Of a DNA stretch of 64,000 nucleotides, positions 1 through 11,963 are shown piece after piece (the stretch's first letter is position 1; every line of letters begins with the position of its first letter). The stretch is from Chelonoidis abingdonii (Eukaryota; Chordata; Testudines; Testudinidae). Where the stretch lies: NCBI RefSeq assembly GCF_003597395.2, contig NC_133777.1:55719024-55783023 (forward strand). Reading direction: 5' to 3'. A program made the position numbers and the translations under genes. Under the pieces are notes generated by a model that did no database searches, was not told the origin of the DNA, and saw only the letters and a program-made list of their open reading frames with translations.

Positions 1-6
1 GTGAGT
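1..6 (+). other. APBA2: Probable 5' splice site at window edge
   Basis: The first six bases are GTGAGT, the consensus vertebrate splice donor. The next recognisable APBA2 exon (9152) begins in phase 0 after a good acceptor, so an upstream coding exon ending just before base 1 would fit. That exon is not visible and chance cannot be excluded. Confidence 0.5.
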
Positions 7-1638
7 AACCCTGTTTTTCAATTTTTTTCTGTCACTTTTCAAATATGCTGCTACTTGTTAGAAATTGCTTTATAACTAATGGAAACAGTGACAGCAGTTG
101 AAGTTGCTTGATGGCTGGCCATTATGCCATGATAAAAAAAAAAGTCAACTGTCAGAAACAATCTTCTTTAAAAGTCTGTGCTTAAATGGATCTTGGTAGA
201 TCAGATTACATTTGTCTGATTGAGTTGCATAACATGGCTGAAATGGTAACTTAGTGTAGTCTAAATGTGGCATCTCACTAATGGTGTGTTGAGCAGTTCT
301 CATTCAATATCACCAGCATCCATTAGTGGAAATGATTTCATTTACATCAGTCACTTGGTTTAATAGAAATAATATTGCTGGCAGGAAACGTTATAATATC
401 AATGTCTCTCCAGTGGGAATAAAATATTTTAGTTGCACTATGGCATTTCTTTGTCTATAAATGCATTAACATTTAAATAGTGGCAGCACCAAGAGGCCGT
501 AGTCCTAGGATAGCATTGTTTTCTTAAGTCAATTTTAGGGCTTATGAAAGGTGCCACATAGGATTTCAGCTTGCAGTTCAGTCAATCTCTGAGACAGATG
601 CCATAGTGACAATGGATGTTTCCCTACACTTTCCTGGCCTATCAGCTTTACACCTGTCCTGGAAAGATCACATATGTGAGTGAAAGGTTTATTAGATCCA
701 TGAGCTCATTCATGTCTTACTGTGTATGCTGGGGTTTCCAGCAAGGGTGCTAACTGGAACCAACTATAGCCTATTTCTGTCCCATTGTGTAGCTTAGATA
801 AGAGGCTGGGTATTGTCTAAATGTAGGTTTCAAAATTTTAAGCATATAATTTTTAAAAATTATTTGATCTAATATTTAAACAGCACTACATGAAGAGATT
901 GTCAGGTGTGTATTATTCAGGTGTGTGTCTTAAAACCTGACTCTGGCTTTGAACCTAGTGGCTATGATCTGTATGTTTGTGCACACTCTGTGTGTCAACC
1001 AGTTATCACAATTAGTGATAATGGAAGGCTAATCATATTTAACTTGCCTATCAAAACAAATTTCTCTCCCAAATAAATTCTGAAAGGCAGCCAGACCTCC
1101 TGGCTTTCACTAGAACTAATTCTTCAATAGGAGGAGCATCACAGAGTTCAGCAGGGCAAGGATGGTATTCAGGATAGTGAAGTTGCAACTGAGATCCTCT
1201 GGGAGGGCTGTATGGTTAAGTTGCGCTTTGTGAATGGTCCATGCTAACTACCTTATACTGTGTTAGTTAACCATAGGGAAAGCACTCTGAACAAACTTCT
1301 GTATGAGTTAAGCTAATGCTCTCTTGCAAGAAGTGCCATGGGAACTTTAGTGACCACAAGTGGGTAGGACTTTGATTTTACCTCTTATCCCCAAAACACC
1401 ACCTTCAGCTGTCTAGTGTGTGTTCTAACACCATGCTGGACACTGATTCATTACTGGCTCAGAGGCTTAACCACCAACACCACCTCCTTTGGTACTCTGG
1501 AAGTTCTTCAGATCCCTCCTATGAAGTCAGGCACAATCCTGCCTGGACTGGGAGAGCTGGAAAAGAGTACGGCCTACTGAGGCATGGCTGCAGGCCATCA
1601 CGTGCAAGATTAGGCAGATCTCCCTTAACTGACAAGTA

Positions 1639-2417
1639 CAGTAACTCCTCACTTAAAGTCCTCCAGGTTAATGTTGTTTCATTGCTGATCAGTTAGGGAA
1701 CATGCTCATTTAAAGTTGTGCAATGTCTAATGTCATTTGGCAGCTGCCTGCTTTGTCCACTGTTTGCAGAAAGAGCAGCCTGGTGGAGCTAGCTGGTGGG
1801 TGGCTGGAACCAGGGTGGACTGGCAGCCCCACTATCAGCTCCCGGCTCCCCTAAGTTCCCTGTGCAGGAGCTGCCCAGCAGGCTATCAGTTGCAGCTGTC
1901 CCTCCCCCCACTGCCATGTGCTGCTCCTGTCCACTGCATTGGAGCTGCTCTCCAAGACTCCTGCTTGCTGAGGGGGAGGGGGAAGGGGAAGAAGAGGGGA
2001 GCTAATGTCAGGGTATCCCCCTCCCCCCTGCTCCTGCACCCCACTTACCCCATCTTCCATAGAGCAGAGGGGACACATGACAGGGAGCTTCCAGGCAGCA
2101 GTAGCTGCTATCCTGTCTCAGCTTGCTGATCTAATTAACAAGGCAGTGTACTTCTGACCCCACTTTTTATACTTAAAGGGGAAATGCACATCTCTCTCTC
2201 ACTCTCACACACACACACCACACACATAGAGTGTGTCTCTGTCTGCCCTCCCTCCTTTCCTGCTGCCTTATAGAGTGTGAGCCCTTGAGGGCTCAGCCAA
2301 TTGCTAGTTTGTCATTTAATTTCCTGGGAAATATCCCACCCTCTGACTCCTCCACCTCAACCAAGCTTCACAATCATCATCACTGTGTACCAGTATTAAG
2401 TGGTTTGTTTAAAACTT

Positions 2418-2458
<41 letters not shown>

Positions 2459-2637
2459 ACACACTATAAGTTTTATATATATATATAGTCTTTTTTGTCT
2501 GGTGAAAAAAATTTCCCTGGAACCTAACCCCCTCATTCCCATTAATTCTTATGGGGAAATTGGATTCACTTAACATCATTTCACTTAAAGTTGCATTTTT
2601 CAGGAACATAACTACAGCGTTAAGTGAGGAGTTATTG
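1639..2637. mobile_element. Mariner/Tigger-like non-autonomous element, ~1 kb
   Basis: The left end CAGTAACTCCTCACTTAAAG and right end TTAAGTGAGGAGTTATTG are near-perfect inverted repeats flanked by TA (1637-1638 and 2638-2639), the Tc1/mariner target-site duplication. The interior has no transposase frame. It has a GC- and pyrimidine-rich section around 1790-2120 and a TG microsatellite. The ORFs in it are spurious. Confidence 0.8.
2422..2463. repeat. (TG)n/(AC)n microsatellite
   Basis: About 17 TG units (2422-2456) run directly into an AC tract, followed by (TA) repeats at about 2473-2488. The block is inside the 1639-2637 element, so it can form a short hairpin and is probably length-polymorphic. 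Confidence 0.9.
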
Positions 2638-5000
2638 TATCATCGCATATGTTGAATCTTTAGGATAAAGATAACCATAGCCATTTCCATATGCAGAGGA
2701 ACTAGAGGCAGGGAGAGGAGAGAGAAATTGCAGGTAGGAATTGGAATACTTAGGACCAAATTTTCAGAGCCCTTCAACCTGGCCAATGAAATTTCCCACA
2801 GAGGTTTTTTGCACCATTTGCCCAGCTACCCAACTGTGCATGCAAAATACTCATTTATATATGCAAATGCAGGTGGCAGTGCTTGCAGTTCTGGCATCCA
2901 TGACTAAAAAGGTGACCTGAATACAGGCCCAGCTTTCAGTCAGAAATTGCTTACCTCGTATGCGCATGTGTTGGTGCACAAATCTGGGATTCTTATGCAC
3001 ACTATCTAGCTGGTAAAATGAGAGGGCCACATGGTTCATCTCAGGGAAGATGTTTGGAAAAAAAATGTTCTACTGGAGAAGGCCCTATTGTCCAGCTTGT
3101 CAGTTGTTTGCATTTTTACAATACAATACAATAATATGTTAATGGAGAGGAAGTGGGGGAGGGGGCATGAAATTGCACAGCCCTTCATCACGAAAGCATT
3201 TGGATCACAAGAATTGATAATTGGTTACTAAAAAAGCCTCCCAAATTAACGTGACAGTATGGTTAATAGGAAATTTGCTAAAAATAATGCTCCGCCTATG
3301 TTAGCTGCTGAATAAGGAAGAGTTAAGGGGGAAAAGAGCTATTTTAGCCTGTGTGTACAAACAGCAGCAGTTTGTAGCAAAAGACATTGATTAAATATTA
3401 AGGCCTTTATCCAGCAGTAAATATCCACCACTTTTGAGGCTACATCAGGCTGCAAATGTTCCAAATGTTGGCTTCCCCGCAGGATTGACAGAGCTGGAGA
3501 CTGGTCAGCTGCTCTGTAAAGCTTGCAAGTTTGTTGTGAAGAAGGAGTATTGCTGAACTGCTGGGGTTGGAAGATAGTTAATGTGATAAATTCCCTATTC
3601 TCAGTAGGTCTACCACATCTTTTACAAATTATTACCCTAAAGATGGGCCCAGTTGTGTTGCCTCATTATGGGGGGAGGAAGAAGAATATTGAAGCTGTCA
3701 GAGCTGCCTTCCTTGAAGTCGGGAGTTTCTTCAGTTCTGCAAATCCTAAACTGTTGGTTTTGTTTTGTTTTTTGTTTGCTGTGAGGAATCTTAATTCTAA
3801 TGAACTCCCTTCTGCTTTTTGGCTGACAGCTCAGCCTGCAAGGGATCTAGCTATGTGGTCCGATTTGGTATTTTCCCATTTACCTACAGGTAAAACCCTG
3901 CCTCCTCACATCATTTAACTACATGCAGCTAGTGTTTTGATATTTGGTCTGTCTGAGGTTCATTAAAGAGTGGGAGAGACTCCATTTACCTGACAGAGGA
4001 GACTTGCTCATCATAACTATACAAAGCCATTTGAATGGGTTGGATTTGGGGATAAACCCTGTATTTATACCTTTCATTTTTCTATAATCACACCAATCAT
4101 GTTGCAGAGAATAGCACTATGCTATTATGATGCTGTCAATTAAAAAATATTTTGAATAGACTCTTTCATATGTAGCAAGTTCAGCAGAGGAGGGCTAAAA
4201 ATAGTCTGGTAGTAAGAGAGTATATTGGTGTCTTCTGCTTTGAGGAGGAGAAAAAGGGTATTCTTGCTATCTTTTCTGGTAAGTGCTTTTCAGGTATGCC
4301 TTTGAGATTGGGGAACAGGAAGAGGAAAAAAGCTTGAGACAGGTCTGTATAAACAAGCTCATAATTCTTTTATACTTTAAATCCCTTTTAAATATAAATA
4401 TTTATAGTCATATAGCCTTCTTCTGGATTGTTGCATGTGCCATACAGCAGTTTGTTAATGGGGATTAACTGAACTCCAGGAGAACAATTCTTAAATGAGG
4501 ATATCTGAACACGATGTCCAAATCCTGTTTTTGCCTAAACATATTGTCACTTTGGTACATGAATGGGCATCTTACATGCCTAAATCCTGATTTGAGTGTC
4601 CAGATCGGGGGCTGGGATATCTTAAGACACCTGTGTAAGAAGAGTAAGCCTCCAGTCTTTACTTGGTAGAACTTGTTCTCTTCTCTTTAAATCAGACTAC
4701 AAGTCTGTAGCATTGTAATCCAGTTATTAGATGAGTTATGATCATAATAGATCCCAGATTTCCAGTTTGACTGTTGGTCCTGTCATATTACAGTAATAAC
4801 TCCCATTCAGGTGGATAATGATTTATAATATTCTTCAGTTGTAGATAGTTTCCTCAAATTTCATTTTTTAAGTATTATAGCTTTAGCTGTCTGTCACTTA
4901 CTTCCACTGTCAATGCAAACTGGAAATTATGTAAATTAACATTAAGAAAACAGGCATATCCTGTAATGTCTGTGCTAGTAGTGGAATTGAAGGCCCTTCA

Positions 5001-5283
5001 GCTCTGGTCTACACTGAGGGAGGTATTGACCTAAGATACGCAACTTCAGCTATGTGAGTAGCATAGCTGAAGTCGGCATATCTTAAGTTGACTTACCTGG
5101 TGGCAAGTTGACTGTTGCCACTCCCCTGTCGACTCCGCTTCTGCCTCTCGCGAGCTGGAGTTCTGGAATCGGCGGAGAGCGCGTTTGGGAATCAATTTAT
5201 CTGCCTCTAGACGAGACGCAATAAATCGATCCCCGATAGATTGATCTCTGCCCGCTGATCTGGTGAGTAGTGAAGACCTGCCC
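5001..5283. mobile_element. Harbinger-like MITE
   Basis: Ends are GCTCTGGTCTACACTG at the left and, inverted, GGGCAGGTCTTCACTAC at the right. The interior has CG-containing blocks (GCGAGCTGG, CGGCGGAGAGCGCG) and ATCGAT motifs seen in turtle Harbinger MITEs. Flanks are TCA (left) and TTA (right), an imperfect remnant of a 3-bp TWA duplication. There is no coding capacity. Confidence 0.72.
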
Positions 5284-7314
5284 TTAGACTCTTTTATGGA
5301 GTCCTCCTGGAAAATCTAAATTCTAATAATGCTTTAGCATCTGTCTGCAGTTGACTCAAAGTCTCAACCTGCATTGCATTGGTAAACTCCCTTATCTCTT
5401 TCCATATAAGTAAGACTACTTGGTTTCCAGCTCTAGCTATGTATGAAATATGTGGGCAACTTGCACTGTCTACACAGTTTTGTTCTGTGACATCTAAATC
5501 AAAGTGTTATGAGCCTTTGAGGAGGAGGTGGTCCTGGAGTTGTGGCAGCTCTTCTTCCCCGCTGCTCCTGGATAGGAATACTTTTAGAGACCACCCCTTA
5601 GTGTCAGTGCTACAGCTGCAGCTGCTCACCCCACCTACAGGAAGAGTGTGAGGCCTAGAAACTCCTCCAGCTCCTCCTCCTCTTTTCACTTCAGTTTCCT
5701 CTGCCTGGTGAGTCCTCAGTTCATCAGCCAATGAAGAGGCATGGGAGAGCACTGCTCTCCTAGGCCAAAAGGTAAGAAGAGAATAGAGTGGTCTCCTGTT
5801 TTTTTAGTTGGATTGCTTCCCCCTGCTCCCACTGTTCGCTTTGCACCTGTATGTAAGACCAAACTCCAAAGATTGATCAGACATGGAACACGACAGTTAA
5901 TCAAACTGATAAACAAACAATGCATGTAGAAGAATCATTTGCACCCAACATCCTGTGTAAATAAAATTATGGAGTGGGACTCATAATTATTTAAAGGAGT
6001 CACTGAAAAAACTGTAGCATTCATGCATAGAGGCTAAGTAGTAAATAGAGACACATTTCTGAGTGCAGGTAATATATTGAATAGAGAGGTGGTATAAAGG
6101 ATATCTGCAGGTTATGGATTCTGCATAATGGAGTTCTGATCTCAGTCATAGCCTCCACAAACTAACATATAACATACACAGTAAATATGTGACTGCAAAC
6201 ATTAAAGGAATGAAGTAAACCCAAGGTCCCTTCTGAAAACAGCAATTTCAGTAAATGTCTACTATAAATAATTGAAAAATTAAAGAAGTCTCATCTAAAT
6301 GATGAAATAGATCTAACATTAGGATAGTATGGAATTGCATATGAAAATGAGCATAACTACCATCAAAGGGGATTTTTGTATAAGAGCCACATCTGACTGA
6401 CTAATGTCCAGCTGTATCTTTTTACATTAGGCTTTATTTCTTGGAATATTTAGCCATCTCAGATCTAATTTACTACACTGAGTATATGCTCACCAAATCA
6501 GTTCAATGTTATTCTAACCCAGTTCATTTGTTACATGCTGATGCATTTTTCAGTTCAGCCAAGTGTGCAGTAATAAGAACTGACAGTCTTTTTTTAAAAT
6601 AAATTAAAATTTGTAAATGCTCTTTCACATTCTTGAACCAATATATTTACTGTCATTCTTTTTTACAAATTGATATATTTCCATTACAGCCATATCATTA
6701 CCCCCTGCTTAAAGCATTTCTGATCTAATCCCAGTATTTTAAAAATAATTTGGCTATGATAGTTGTGATATTCTAACTCTGGATATGTTCACCCGTATTA
6801 TTTCACTGCACATCAGCACATATTGTACCATATTAGTTTAACCATCCAACATAATAAGATTTGTCTTGTTTCAAACAGAAAAGCATTTATATACATTAAG
6901 AGAATACAGTAAGCTTCTTGACTATCATAGCTATGTACAGTATCTAGCTCAAAGTCGCCCATGGAGTTTTATGAAGCTCCCCCCAGAACTCTAGATAGTG
7001 TGGGCAGTTTAGGCATTTGTTTCCTGAGACTATCATGTTTTCTTGGAAGGAGTCTTGGACTATACCCTACCGAGTTGCCATATCTGAAAATCAAGCTAAT
7101 GAGAGTGAGTTTAAAGGAACTTGTGTCCCCTACAGTAGTACTACAGAGTCAAGTCTTTGTCCTACTGACTGACTACTATCTGTCCAGGGAAAAATTTGTC
7201 CCTGACTCAAAGATGCAAACTCCTTCTAGCCTACAGCTACCATTTTGGTATGGAGGCAGTCAGTGAGAGGGGCTAAGCATTTCAGATATCACCTTTCACA
7301 CTGCCACGTGGAAA

Positions 7315-7545
7315 TAATAACAAACTGACAATATTTTGCATTTACATAGCACTCTAAATCCAAAGATCTTAAAACAGTTTACAAACCTTAATGTGAAGCC
7401 GCACGTCATCACTTTGAGGCATGCAAGTATTATTCCCTTTGTACATAGGGGAAATCAAGACACAAATTAAGTGACTTGCCAAAAATTATACAGAGGATCT
7501 ATGGCAAAGTAAGAAATACAACTTAGTTTTCTAGATTTCTAAGAA
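7315..7545 (-). repeat. MIR-like ancient SINE relic (reverse)
   Basis: The segment follows the reverse order of an amniote MIR: CATTTACATAGCACTCTAAA, then ACAGTTTACAAACCTTAATG, TATTATTCCCTTTGTACAT, and AAGTGACTTGCC with an exon-like 'tacagagg' tail. It is highly diverged. Confidence 0.6.
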
Positions 7546-8205
7546 TAGAACTTGAATCTGAGTCGTGTTGCATAGCCCTGCAACAATCCTTGCCTGGCAG
7601 CTGAGGAAGAGGGTTGTTCCTTGTACCAGCAGTCAGGGCTCTGCAGCATATATCAGAAGTAGGGGAAGGGTTCTGCTCCTGAGAAAAACAGTATTACAAA
7701 GGGAATGATCTGAAATCCTTTGCAGTTCCTTGATGTGGAGCTTGAAGATTTTATCTTCTAAGTTGCCATGGCAGGCTGGTAGCCCTGCTGCCACAATGCC
7801 AGCATTCTCCTTAGGACTTACGTGGCCTAAAAGCTGGTAGATATGATGACGGGGGGAATCTGTCAAAGTTATGGTTCCCTTTCTCAGATCTGAAATATCC
7901 ATTTCTGTGAGGCCATTCACCATTCTATTGATTTTTGCATGTCATTGAATGCCCCCAACTCCCACTGTGGTCAAAGGGTGTTGAGGCCACTCAGCAACTT
8001 GTGGGAGACAATCTTCACATTCAAGAGTCAGGCCGACAAGGGCCCTACAAAATCAGAATAAGGTGATACTAAAAATAGAATCAAGCCCTCTTTCTTATTT
8101 CTGTAACACTCAAATTAAACTGCTTTTGTGACCTGGCACTGGGATTTTAGCTTTTGTTTATGCATATTTTGTGAAATTCACCACTGTGCATAAGGCCATC
8201 ATGAG

Positions 8206-8873
8206 TACAGCCCTGCAAATAGGAAGGTATCCGCTTTATCGTGGATGTGGATAGCTGTGGACCATTTCTGTGGATATTGGATCGGATGTAGATACAACTG
8301 TGCAGGACTCTACTCACCCACTCACTGCTCTGATTGCTGTTAAGCAGCTGGGCTCCTCGAGCAACACCAACGTCCCCACCCTTGCCTGGCCCAGCATACT
8401 GGTTGCACTTCCAGTCCCGGGCCTGGGCTGCTGACAACTGGGTAGCAGGGTCCACACCTGGCCAACGGAATTGGAGCAGGCAGGACCCTGGCGCCCCACC
8501 TCTCTGCCTCATTGTGATGCAACACACACTGCTGCTTCCATGTGCCAGGGCTCGTGAGCCCCCAGGAGCAGCATGTGATGTAATGCCTCTTCCCCCTAGT
8601 CCTCCCCCCCTGCACCGCTCCTTCTCCTCAAGACCCCAACCCTGTGCTGTCTGTTACCTCCAGTCCCTTCCCTCGCGCTGCCTCTTCCCTGCAAGACCCC
8701 ATCCCCCCAGTTGCTTCCCCCCCCCCCCCGCCATTGCTAGCCCATGTGAGATGGCTTGCTTCTGCAGGTGTGGATGTGGATACAGCTAATGGATCGCTGG
8801 TTGGATTGCGGATTGATCCTAGGAGATGGAGATCGGATGTGGATCCACATTTTTGTATCTGCGCAGGGCTCTA
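8206..8873. mobile_element. hAT non-autonomous element
   Basis: Ends TACAGCCCTGC and GCAGGGCTCTA are inverted repeats, and both flanks carry the identical 8-bp duplication ATCATGAG (8198-8205 and 8874-8881). The interior begins and ends with GGATGTGGAT-type repeats in opposite sense and has a C-rich middle with a 13-15-base C run near 8720. ORFs across it (for example the 151-codon frame at 8334) are GC-driven artefacts. Confidence 0.88.
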
Positions 8874-9151
8874 ATCATGAGGCCCATGCATCACTTAGTC
8901 TCCTTAAAACCTATTTTGAATGCTTGAGAAAAACAATATAGACTTGGTTTATCTGAACTACTTTTGTTTCAAACACATAGTGGCTGCACTATGGTTTGGG
9001 TGTCTTCCTTTAAAGCAGATGACATTTTTGGGCACTTTTTATCTTCAGTCAGTAACATTCAAGGAAACATCTAGCCTGCTGATTATTTTCTTTGTGATTT
9101 ATTTAGGAGAGGGTTGAAAAGGAATGAAGGTGTTTCTCTGATTCCTTACAG

Positions 9152-9232
9152 GTGTGCAATGGTTTAGAACAGCCAAGGAAACAACAGCGTTCTGACCTAA
9201 ATGGACCAATTGACAACAATAATGCACCAGAG
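9152..9232 (+). CDS. APBA2: APBA2 internal exon (linker before PTB domain)
   Basis: This 81-nt, phase 0-0 exon (27 codons) has a TTCCTTACAG acceptor and a GTAAGC donor. It reads [15 protein letters not shown] and continues with a short Asn-rich stretch, as in the vertebrate APBA2 region between the Munc18-interacting part and the PTB domain. The segment looks disordered and polar, with no domain of its own. APBA2 (Mint2, X11-beta) is a cytosolic neuronal adaptor that binds the APP tail, presynaptic Munc18 and other partners. The exon is recognised by its match to APBA2 rather than APBA1 and by its place in order before the PTB exons. Confidence 0.9.
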
Positions 9233-10370
9233 GTAAGCACCTTAGGCCCTATTCTTCCTCCTCCCCCTCAAATTTCTCCCCACCATGGGCAGCAAATATT
9301 TCATTAAATGGGGAGGATGACCTAATCTCTCAAGTAAGAGTAGCTTCCATGACTCCATGTTTCTTGCGGCTTACAAAGCTTCCGTGAACCAGTAGCGGCA
9401 GCAGTCACTTTTTATAACAGCCCATTTTATAAACACAGTCCTAAAATGTTCAGGTGATATAAGGAGACTTCAGAAATTCTTGTTTTGGGGGCCACTGGAA
9501 AGTAAGGGCAGCATCAGAATGTGGCTGGTTTCCTCTCCATCTCTTTCTTGTGTGAAATTGCTGCATTTGGAGTCAAAGGATTGCTAAAATTCCTGTAGGA
9601 ATAATATCTCTGTGAATAATCCCTACCAACTGATGACACATCACATTGTTCACAGCTGAAGGCCCAGCTGATTCACAACCTTACAAGTGGCCTCTGTGGT
9701 GAGCTGTGAACCTGCTCAGTCAGCTGCAAAAAAGATGCTGTGATAGACACCAGAGATGGGCTAGTGGCACTGAATAATGGAGCAAAAAAGGAGTCTAAGA
9801 ATGCAGTGAGGATGTGCTTGGGGCCAGGCATGATGACTTAAATCTGAGGGGTCTGTTATCTCAAAAGTGCACAAGGGAGTTATGGTGGTAGTAGCCTGTA
9901 ATGTAAATGAAGACTTGCGTATACAAAAAGCCCTCTTCCATCACTGGCGAAATTAACCCCTGTATTGAAGACCTTAATGCTCAAACTGGTATAACATTGC
10001 CAGCAAGGGAGTGTATGAACTGAACTTCCATTGAGTAATATTAAAATAGCACCTAGGACCCCCAGCTAAGATAAGAGATTATGCTAGGCACTGTACCAAT
10101 AAAGAGAGGGTTCCAATATAGACCAAGATTCTATTTTGTTTAGTATTTTATTTTTTTAATTACGGACCCATGAAATTAATTAATGGTATTTTAAAACATT
10201 GTACTGTCTAAATAGCAGCCATGTAAAACCGTAAAGAGAAAATTAAATATGTTTTTAAGAATTCAATATAAAAATGGACCTTTCATTATATTAAATATAA
10301 TAGAAGCTATTCTTTCTTATCTGAACTTGATTTCGCTGTTTTACAGTGCATTATTTTTACTTCCCAACAG
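9233..10370 (+). other. APBA2 intron 9233-10370
   Basis: This is a 1.1-kb intron between the two pre-PTB exons. A degenerate SINE-like fragment is possible near 10040-10110 (TAGCACCTAGGA and GCTAGGCACTGTACCA). I recognise nothing else. Confidence 0.6.
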
Positions 10371-10407
10371 ACAAAAAAAGTGTCTTCGTTTCCAAGTTTT
10401 GTTGATG
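10371..10407 (+). CDS. APBA2: APBA2 37-nt microexon
   Basis: The microexon starts after a TTCCCAACAG acceptor and ends at a consensus GTAAGT donor. It encodes TKKVSSFPSFVD plus the first base of the next codon (phase 0 in, phase 1 out). It joins the preceding 27-codon exon to the first PTB exon, and the same residues sit just before the PTB domain in APBA2 of other vertebrates as I recall them. Because 37 is not a multiple of three, skipping it alone would shift the frame, so it is probably constitutive. A CR1 fragment begins only about 30-40 bp downstream. Confidence 0.88.
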
Positions 10408-10439
10408 GTAAGTAAATTTGACTGTATTCTAAGGTTACA

Positions 10440-10932
10440 GCAGTATAAAACAAAAGATGTGGAGAAACAGGAGAGGGTCCAGAGAAGAGCAACAAGAATG
10501 ATTAAAGATCTTGAGAACGTGACCTATGAAGGAAGGCTGAAAGAATTGGGTTTATTTAGTTTGAAAAAGAGAAGACTGAGAGGGGACATGATAGCAGTTT
10601 TCAGGTATCTAAAAGGGTGTCATCAGGAGGAGGGAGAAAACTTGTTCACATTAGCCTCTAATGATAAAACAAGAAGCAATGGGCTTAAACTGCAGCAAGG
10701 GAGATTTAGGTTGGAAATTAGGAAAAAGTTCCTAACTGTCAGGGTAGTTAAACACTGGAATAAATTGCCTGGGGAGGTTGTGGAATTTCCATCTCTGGAA
10801 ATATTTAAGGGTAGGTTAGATAAATGTCTATCAGGGATGGTCTAGACAGTATTTGGTCCTGTCATGAGGGCAGGAGACTGGACTCGATGACCTCTCAAGG
10901 TCCCTTCCAGCCCTAGAGTCTATGAATCTATA
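10440..10932 (+). mobile_element. CR1 LINE 3' end
   Basis: This is the 3' part of a CR1 retrotransposon in gene sense. The frame contains the CR1 ORF2 C-terminal signature VEKQERVQRRATRMIKDLE, then EGRLKELGLFSLKKRRLRGD and a final FPSLEIFKGRLDKCLSG. It is followed by the CR1 3' tail GGACTCGATGACCTCTCAAG and GTCCCTTCCAGCCCT. It is 5'-truncated, as is usual for CR1, and keeps an open frame of ~130 codons, so the copy is fairly young. It starts ~30 bp after the 37-nt exon donor. Confidence 0.9.
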
Positions 10933-11444
10933 CTAAAAAAACCTACAAAAAATCCAAGATTTTACAACTGTAAAATTTGAGTAAGAAACAAGCACGATCT
11001 ATTTATGCACAACATATACCTTTATGTATAAGTCGGTAAAGTTCTCACCATGTTCTCAACAGAGCTTATATGCAGTGAATAATGTTCAAACCTATCCCTT
11101 CTTTAGGTTTGGCTTAACCTAGTTATCAGTTAAAAACACAACGTAAATTTCAGCCTAAACTTTGTTCCCAAACTTGGCTGGTCCTTGAATTTTCTCTGCA
11201 GAACAAGTCAGTCCCAGATTGTAATTCACTCTTCTTCTCACAAAGAGTCTATCTGTTCTCATACCTTGGTTGGAGCTAATTGAATCCATGTGAGAATTTG
11301 AATCAGAAGTAATGACACTGCTTCCATGCATGTTCAGACAGCTGATACAGGAAGGCTCAACACAGGAGGCTGCCATCTTTAATTATGCTGGTCAATTTAG
11401 TTTCATTATTCACATTGTTCCTATTAAATTAGGGAAAATGTCTA

Positions 11445-11565
11445 GCCTGATTCAGTAAAATATTTGTACATATGCCTAATTTTAAGCACATAACTTCAGT
11501 GTAACTACTCAAAGTTATGCCTAAAGTTAGGCACATTGGGCTTAAGCACTTTGCTGAATGAAGGC
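11445..11565. repeat. Imperfect hairpin repeat
   Basis: The left arm GCCTGATTCAGTAAAATATT pairs with the right arm, whose reverse complement begins GCCTTCATTCAGCAAAGTGC. The inner arms pair through GCCTAATTTTAAGC and GCCTAACTTTAG. It has no coding potential. See the finding on this family. Confidence 0.65.
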
Positions 11566-11609
11566 TTTAGGTATCACTTTAATAACCAGCTTAAACACTG
11601 GCAAATGAC

Positions 11610-11760
11610 GTTAATAGACCTTAAAACCAGCAGGGACCATAATGATGATCTAGTCTGACCTTATGTATAACACAAAATGTCAAGTGATTCCTGCATCCAA
11701 CCCATGATGTCTGGTTGAGCTAGAACATCTCCCTTAGAATGAATGTCATCTACAGAATCA
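11610..11760 (-). mobile_element. CR1 LINE 3' fragment (reverse)
   Basis: ATAGACCTTAAAACCAGCAG followed by GACCATAATGATGATCTAGT and CTGACC is the reverse complement of the turtle CR1 3' end. It is short and diverged. Confidence 0.75.
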
Positions 11761-11963
11761 CTTTCTTGCATATCAATCATATTTTGATCACAGTGGGCAC
11801 AAGGTTCACTTAGTTGCATCCTTTCTGTTTATCCTGATCTTTTCCGGACCAACCACCTTGATGATTTCTTTATTAAAAGATTATCTTTTACTGGAAAGAA
11901 AAATAACAAACAATCAATACTCCTCCTCTCATGAGTTTTGAGTTATAGAAGTAATAAATATAC

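Larger units (their letters stand above)
7..9151 (+). other. APBA2 intron, first in window
   Basis: The 9.1-kb intron carries a TA-flanked inverted-repeat element (1639-2637), a Harbinger-like MITE (5001-5283), a MIR-like relic (~7315-7545) and a hAT element (8206-8873). In 7-1638, 2640-5000, 5287-7310 and 7550-8197 I see only AT-rich unique-looking sequence and short ORFs without codon structure or similarity I recognise. Confidence 0.7.

Noticed and set aside
2851..3231. Two opposed short ORFs around 2.9-3.2 kb
   Set aside because: No codon bias or homology recognised, and the intron context argues against genes.
10249..10845. 198-codon ORF covering the microexon and a CR1 frame
   Set aside because: The ORF frame differs from the APBA2 frame at the microexon. 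Its C-terminal two thirds is CR1 ORF2, so it is an artefactual fusion.
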